The translations under genes and the position numbers were made by a program. The notes under the pieces are model-generated. The model was not told the DNA's origin, did no database searches, and was given only the letters and a program-made list of their open reading frames with translations. Positions 59,662 through 64,000 of a stretch of 64,000 nt of DNA are shown here, piece after piece; the first letter of the stretch is position 1, and each line of letters begins with the position of its first letter. The stretch is from Streptomyces hyderabadensis (GTDB lineage: Bacteria > Actinomycetota > Actinomycetes > Streptomycetales > Streptomycetaceae), in the NCBI RefSeq assembly GCF_020404845.1, contig NZ_JAIOJZ010000020.1, positions 62,001-126,000 of the forward strand, in the 5' to 3' direction.

Positions 59662-62600
59662 TCAGCGCGGGTCGCGGAGTCTGCCGATCCGTTCGCGGTC
59701 CATACGCAGTTCGGTGCGGACGAGACGGGTGACGCGGCCGATGATCCGGTGCACCAGTTCGTCGAGCTGGAAGTCGGTGAGTTCGCGCGGGTCGAGCCCG
59801 CCCTCGGGAACCGCGGTGTACCCGGGCGGGGGGTCCCCGGAGGGCCGCCCGCCCGCGCCCGCCTGGTACGGGGGCGGCGGGTCGTCGTACGGCGGCGGTT
59901 GGTCCTGGCCGGGCGGGGACGACGGGGTGCTCAGGCGGGCCAGGTTGTCCGCCACGGTGGCGGCCGTGGCGGAGGCCAGGGCAGCGGTGGTGCGTCCGGC
60001 GCGGTGGGAACGGCGCCAGAACCGCTGGACCGGCGGCATGTCGGCGGACGCGGTGCCGGAGGGGGCGGGGGCGTCCGGTGCGGTGTCCGGGAGCGTCGGC
60101 GCGGGCGCCGCCTGGGTGGCGACGGGCAGCTCGGGCCGGGCCGCCGACGGCCGGGGCGGCGTGAGCGGTGCCACCGGCAGCGGGGCTCCGGCGGCGCCGG
60201 CGCCGGGGGCCACGGGCTTGCGCAGCGGCACGGCCCTGGCGGGCGCGCGCTGGACGACGGAGGGCGCGGACCCGCCGCCACCGGGCGGTGACGGCGCAGG
60301 TGCGGGGTGCGGGGGCGCCGGGGGCGTTGCCGCGGCCGCGAAGGGCGGTACGGCGGGCGCGAAAGGCGGTACCGCGGGCGCGGCCGGGGCGGCGAAAGGC
60401 GGTACCGCGGGTGTTGCCGCGGCGGCGAAGGGCGGTGCCGCGGGGGTGGCCAGGGCGGCGAAGGGCGGGCCCGCGGAAGTGGCGGCCCGGGCGGTGGCCC
60501 GTTGGACGGGCGGGAGTGCGCCGCTCTCGGTCGCGGCGAAGGGCGCCGGCGCGGGGGGCTGGGTGGCGAGCGACGTGGTGAGCGAGGTGGTGAGCGAGGT
60601 GGTGTCGGTCGGGGGTGCGGAGAGGGGCGCGCCCAGCGGAGAACGCCGCGCGGGTGCCCCGGCCGGCGGCAGCGCCGGGGTGGCGGTGGACACCGGTGCC
60701 GGTGCCGGGGTCTGTGCCGGTGCCTGCGCCGCCGTCGGGGACGGCGTCACGGTCGGACGTACGGCGCCGACCGGGCCGGACGAGGTGGGCGCGCCGAGCC
60801 CCGGACGCCGCCCGGCCGCGCTGCGCTGCACGGGGGTGCTCGGGGCGCCCGGACTGACCGTCTTGCCGGTCTCCGAGCGGGACAGCGGTACGGCGGGGGC
60901 GGGCGCGGTCGGTGCCGACGGCTCCGCCGGTGTCGCCGGTGCCGCCGGTGCGGCGGGGGTTGGCGCGATCGGGCCGTCGGGGCGTGGCTCGGACGAGCGC
61001 TGGACCGGCGGGTGCGGTGCGGTGCCCGGGTGGGCCGGGAACGGCTGCACGGGGAGCGACGGCTGGGCGGCCGGCACCCGGCGCTGGACGGAGGGCTGCC
61101 GGTCGTCCGGGGTGGCGGGAGTGCCGGGTGCGTTCGCCGAGGATCGCCGCCCTCCGGTGGCGTCACCGGTACCGGAGGGGCGTGCGGTGGACGGTGGCGC
61201 CGGGTCGCCGCCGGGCGCCGGGCTCGGGTCGGTTCGGGCCGCGGCCGGTGCCGGTGCCACGGCGCGCTGGACCGGGGGTGCGGCGGGGGTGGCTCCCGCC
61301 GACGGCGACGGCGATGCTGACGGTGCTGTCGTGCTGTTGGTGGGTGGGGTGCCGGTCGCCCGGTCCGAGCTGGTGCCGGACGCGGGCGTGACCGGCCGCA
61401 CGGGGGCCTTCGACCCCGACTCGGGCTGCGGTACGGCCCGTTGCACGGGGGCGCCGGTCGTCGGGGTGCCCGGCGAACCGGCCCTGCGGTCACCGGCGGA
61501 GGAGGCGGGGCGGACGGGCTGCGCGGCGGCTCGCCGGGCGGCCGGTGCGTCGTCGCCCACCGGGGGGGTCGTGCCGCCGTCCGCGCGGCGTACGGCATGC
61601 TGCACGGGCGGCGTCGAGGCCCCGGCACCGCTGCCCGTGGGCGCGGACGCCGGGCTGCCGCCGGGCCGCCCTGACGGGGCGTCGGTCGGCGGGGGGCTGG
61701 CCGGCTGTGCGGCGGCGCGCTGTACGGGCTGGGCGGCGGATGCCGTGCCGCTGTCGGCCGGTGCGGGGGCCGGCGGGTTGCCGTTGCCGGACGGTGGTGC
61801 CGCGGCCCGTTGGACGGGCGGGGCGGTGGGCGTGGTGCCGCCTGCCGGTGTGCCGGCTGCCGGGCTTCCGGTGCCGGGTGGGGCGGGAGTTCGCCGTACC
61901 GGGGTGTCCGCCGCGGTGCCGCCGTCGGCCGGTGCGGTCGCCGGGGTGCCGCTGCCGGGCCGTGCCGGGGAGCCGGACGGGCGGGTGGTGGCGCGCTGGA
62001 CCGGGGGTGCGGCGGGCGTGGAGCCGCTGCGCGTCGGTGCCGGGGTCGGCGGGTTGCCGCCGCCGGACGGTCGCGCGGTGGTGCGCTGGACGGGCGTGGC
62101 GGTGGTGTCCGGTGCGGTGGTTGCCGGGGTGCTGGCGCCCGACTGCGGGGTGCCCCGTCGTGACGGTGCGTCCGTCGCGGGGGAGGACGGGCGGGTGGTG
62201 GCGCGCTGGACCGGCGGTGTGGCGGATGCGGAGCCGTCGCGCGTCGGTGTGGAGGCCGGCGGGTTGCTGCTGCGGGACGGCTGCGCGGCGGCGCGCTGGA
62301 CCGGCGGTGCGCCGGACGCGGAGCCGCTGTTGCTCGCTGTGGGTGCCTGGCCGCCGCTGCCGGGCCGGACCGGGGAACCGCCCGGTCGTGCGGTGGCCCG
62401 CTGGACGGGCGTGGTGCTCCGGGCCGGTGTGGTGGCCGCCGGGTTGCCGTTGCCGGGCGGCGGGACGGCGCGTGGTGACGGTGTGTCCGTCGCGGGGGTG
62501 GACGGGCGGGTGGTGACGCGCTGGACCGGCGGTGTGGTGGGCGCGGTGCTGCTGCCCGCCGGTCCGGGGCCCGCCGGGTTGCCGTTGCCGGGCAGCGGGA

Positions 62601-63735
62601 CGGCGCGTGGTGACGGTGCGTCCGTCGCGGGGCTGGACGGCTGTGCGGTGGCGCGCTGGGCCGGGGGTGCGGTGGATGCGGGGCCGCTGGCCGCCGGTGC
62701 GGGGGTCGGCGGGGTGCCGCCGTCGGGCCGGCGTACCGGGGCAGCCGGTGCCGCGGCGTCGCCGGACGTGCCGGGGGCCGGTGCGGGCCCGGGCCCGGGC
62801 ACCGCCCGCTGGACGGGCGCCGGGGTCGGTGCGGGCGCCGGGGTGACGGAACCGTGGGCCGGGGAGGCGCCCCCGGCCGGTGCCGAGCCGGGGTCCGCTC
62901 GGTCGGCGTCCGCCGACGAGGGCGCCGTACCGGAGGACGCCGGGGCGGCGCCCGTGGTCCGGCGGCTCGCGGGCAACGCCCGGCGCTGCACGGCCGGCGA
63001 ACCGGACGGGGCCTTGGTCAGCGACTGCCGCGGACGCGGGGCGGCGGGCGGCGCGGGCACCGGGGTCACCCGGACCCCGCGGGGCGCCTGGGCCGGTGCG
63101 CTCGCGGGCGCGGCGGACGACGCCGGCCCGGCGGAACGCGCCCGCTGGACCGGCGCGGCCGCGGGCGTGCCCGACGACGTGGCCGCCGTCGGCGCGGGAC
63201 CCGGCGTGCCCGGCGTACCCGGGACACCACCGCGCGCCCTCGGGGCGGAACCCGTGGGCGCGGCCGGGGCGTCGGCCGGTACTGCGCGCAGCGGCGCGAC
63301 CGGCATCCGCTGCACGGGCGGTGTACCGGCCGGGCGGGCCAGGGGCGTGGACGACGGCTGCCGGGCCGAGGCGTCGAAGGCGCCGGACAGCAGGCGGTCG
63401 CCGGCCGCCGGGTCGAGCACGGCCGGGGACGGTGCCCGGGTGAACGACGGGTCCTGCCACGTCGGCAGGCGGCCGCCGAAGGCGGAGTCCGCCACCCCCG
63501 TACGGTCCGCGCCCGTGGTGCGCTGGATCGGCGGCAGGCCCGTCCAGGCGGCGACGGCCACCGGCGCGGGTGCGGATGCCGCAGGGGCGTCCGCGCCCGG
63601 GTCCGGACGCGCGCCGGTGTCCGCGGGCGGACCCGCCTGGCCGGCCGGGACCGCCGCCGATGCCGCGGTCCCGCCCCCGTTCCTGTGTTCCTCGCCGCCG
63701 TCCCGACGGCCCCGCAGCCGGTCCAGGAGTCCCAC
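59662..63735 (-). CDS. Giant 1357-residue VQR-repeat protein of the injection system
   Basis: GTG 63733-63735 has a GGAGGG ribosome site. The first roughly 120 residues (MGLLDRLRGRR, LPPIQRTTGAD, LPTWQDPSFT) and the last roughly 110 (PPVQRFWRRSHRAGR, ELTDFQLDELVHRIIGRVTR) look conserved. About 1100 residues between are Pro/Thr/Ser/Ala-rich, with PPVQRA or PVQRATTRPS recurring every 25-40 residues. Acidic PPPYDDPPPPYQ motifs lie near the end. The VQR/IQR motif also occurs in DUF4157 proteins of injection systems. It may be a tether, ruler or cargo-binding scaffold (inference). Confidence 0.8.
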   Translation of the reverse strand: MGLLDRLRGRRDGGEEHRNGGGTAASAAVPAGQAGPPADTGARPDPGADAPAASAPAPVAVAAWTGLPPIQRTTGADRTGVADSAFGGRLPTWQDPSFTRAPSPAVLDPAAGDRLLSGAFDASARQPSSTPLARPAGTPPVQRMPVAPLRAVPADAPAAPTGSAPRARGGVPGTPGTPGPAPTAATSSGTPAAAPVQRARSAGPASSAAPASAPAQAPRGVRVTPVPAPPAAPRPRQSLTKAPSGSPAVQRRALPASRRTTGAAPASSGTAPSSADADRADPGSAPAGGASPAHGSVTPAPAPTPAPVQRAVPGPGPAPAPGTSGDAAAPAAPVRRPDGGTPPTPAPAASGPASTAPPAQRATAQPSSPATDAPSPRAVPLPGNGNPAGPGPAGSSTAPTTPPVQRVTTRPSTPATDTPSPRAVPPPGNGNPAATTPARSTTPVQRATARPGGSPVRPGSGGQAPTASNSGSASGAPPVQRAAAQPSRSSNPPASTPTRDGSASATPPVQRATTRPSSPATDAPSRRGTPQSGASTPATTAPDTTATPVQRTTARPSGGGNPPTPAPTRSGSTPAAPPVQRATTRPSGSPARPGSGTPATAPADGGTAADTPVRRTPAPPGTGSPAAGTPAGGTTPTAPPVQRAAAPPSGNGNPPAPAPADSGTASAAQPVQRAAAQPASPPPTDAPSGRPGGSPASAPTGSGAGASTPPVQHAVRRADGGTTPPVGDDAPAARRAAAQPVRPASSAGDRRAGSPGTPTTGAPVQRAVPQPESGSKAPVRPVTPASGTSSDRATGTPPTNSTTAPSASPSPSAGATPAAPPVQRAVAPAPAAARTDPSPAPGGDPAPPSTARPSGTGDATGGRRSSANAPGTPATPDDRQPSVQRRVPAAQPSLPVQPFPAHPGTAPHPPVQRSSEPRPDGPIAPTPAAPAAPATPAEPSAPTAPAPAVPLSRSETGKTVSPGAPSTPVQRSAAGRRPGLGAPTSSGPVGAVRPTVTPSPTAAQAPAQTPAPAPVSTATPALPPAGAPARRSPLGAPLSAPPTDTTSLTTSLTTSLATQPPAPAPFAATESGALPPVQRATARAATSAGPPFAALATPAAPPFAAAATPAVPPFAAPAAPAVPPFAPAVPPFAAAATPPAPPHPAPAPSPPGGGGSAPSVVQRAPARAVPLRKPVAPGAGAAGAPLPVAPLTPPRPSAARPELPVATQAAPAPTLPDTAPDAPAPSGTASADMPPVQRFWRRSHRAGRTTAALASATAATVADNLARLSTPSSPPGQDQPPPYDDPPPPYQAGAGGRPSGDPPPGYTAVPEGGLDPRELTDFQLDELVHRIIGRVTRLVRTELRMDRERIGRLRDPR
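59900..63350. repeat. Degenerate repeat block inside the VQR protein gene
   Basis: Recurring GTGGCGCGCTGGACCGG-type units (minus strand: PPVQRAT) with CCCGTCGCC-type spacers. The units are diverged, suggesting old expansion plus recombination between copies. Confidence 0.75.
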
Positions 63736-63738
63736 CGA

Positions 63739-63897
63739 TCAGCCCTCCGCCGTGCCTCGCGTCACGAGGGACGCGATCTGGTCCGTGTACCGGCGGCGGT
63801 CCTGGTGTTCCAGGTCCAGGATCGCCTCCAGGCTCCAGTGGAAGTGGTAGGCGACGTACGCGATCTCCTCGTGCAGCCGGTCGGTCGCGTACGTCAC
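63739..63897 (-). CDS. DUF6760-like small protein of the injection system
   Basis: 52 residues from GTG 63895-63897, overlapping the upstream stop by GTGA. The sequence VTYATDRLHEEIAYVAYHFH then WSLEAILDLEHQDRRRY matches a small family found next to tube genes in actinobacterial and other injection systems. Its role is unknown; assembly chaperone is possible. Confidence 0.8.
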   Translation of the reverse strand: MTYATDRLHEEIAYVAYHFHWSLEAILDLEHQDRRRYTDQIASLVTRGTAEG

Positions 63898-64000
63898 GAT
63901 TCCCCCAGGCGGCTCCCGCCGAGTTCCACCTCGAAGGGCTCCGAGCAGTGCGGGCACTCGACGGCCGCGCGGGTGTGCCCCTCCGCGTTGATCTGGCGGT
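63894..64000 (-). CDS. CxxC-containing injection-system protein (partial, cut by window edge)
   Basis: Only the last 35 residues are inside the window: RQINAEGHTRAAVECPHCSE then PFEVELGGSRLGES and TGA 63894-63896. A CPHC pair suggests a zinc ribbon, as in small tail-assembly proteins of this operon type. The rest lies upstream of the window. Confidence 0.7.
   Translation of the reverse strand, partial: RQINAEGHTRAAVECPHCSEPFEVELGGSRLGES

Noticed and set aside
59507..63850. 1447-codon open frame on the plus strand opposite the VQR protein
   Set aside because: Two long frames overlap fully here, but the minus strand has a ribosome site, operon overlap logic, conserved ends and VQR motifs; the plus frame is Gly/Ala/Trp repeats only.

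Overview
The window is high-GC actinobacterial DNA, almost certainly a Streptomyces chromosome core segment. It shows strong third-position G/C bias, frequent GTG starts, GTGA/TGATG stop-start overlaps, mycothiol synthesis (mshA), PhoR-PhoP-PhoU, CarD, MsiK and a Streptomyces-type contractile injection system. From memory the gene order matches the gpm/mshA to phoRP, ispDF, msiK and injection-system stretch of the S. coelicolor chromosome; the exact species cannot be fixed from the sequence alone.

Layout. 1-9 kb: the 3' end of an unidentified gene, a HAD hydrolase, an APH-type kinase, TetR regulators, two short-chain dehydrogenases each beside a regulator, and a HelD-type RNA polymerase-associated helicase. 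8.8-11.8 kb: an imine-reductase-like enzyme divergent from an HxlR regulator, an XRE regulator with a striking upstream inverted repeat, an HbhA-like protein and a DUF2516 membrane protein. 11.8-21.6 kb: a receiver-PP2C phosphatase, an NlpC/P60 hydrolase, a SAM methyltransferase, mshA with a SigR-type promoter, a YbjN protein, an AraC regulator divergent from a DUF2000 gene, an MFS transporter and gpmA.

21.6-26.5 kb is an accessory patch of clearly lower GC. Its main gene encodes a 703-residue protein joining an AlbA_2/Schlafen-type domain, a GHKL-like ATPase-type segment, a helix-rich middle and a C-terminal RNA-recognition motif. On the gpmA side lies a decayed fragment resembling the end of a GHKL ATPase. 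On the other side are a small zinc-knuckle membrane protein, an intact anti-sigma-type ATPase and a GntR regulator with TCTAGA operators.

26.5-36 kb: an epoxide-hydrolase-like enzyme, an unrecognised 449-residue protein and a TetR gene, a dienelactone hydrolase, a regulator-membrane protein pair, cupin, VOC and AraC genes. It ends in a co-oriented group of a very cysteine-rich 51-residue peptide, a small membrane protein and a LanC-like cyclase with a Cys-Cys-Gly zinc motif, which may be a peptide-modification or metal-handling locus.

36-50 kb is core: phoU divergent from phoR-phoP with a PHO-box-like array between them, a lipoprotein, carD, ispD-ispF, cysS, rlmB, a DoxX-family protein, a nucleotidyltransferase, msiK and tRNA-Thr(TGT). 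50-64 kb: a secreted TAP-like peptidase, then the leftward contractile injection system operon. It encodes, in transcription order, a CxxC protein cut by the window edge, a DUF6760-like protein, a 1357-residue VQR-repeat protein, tube, LysM, VgrG spike, gp25, baseplate J, a tail protein and a CisA-like membrane protein, and closes with a strong terminator. Sheath and ATPase genes must lie beyond 64 kb.
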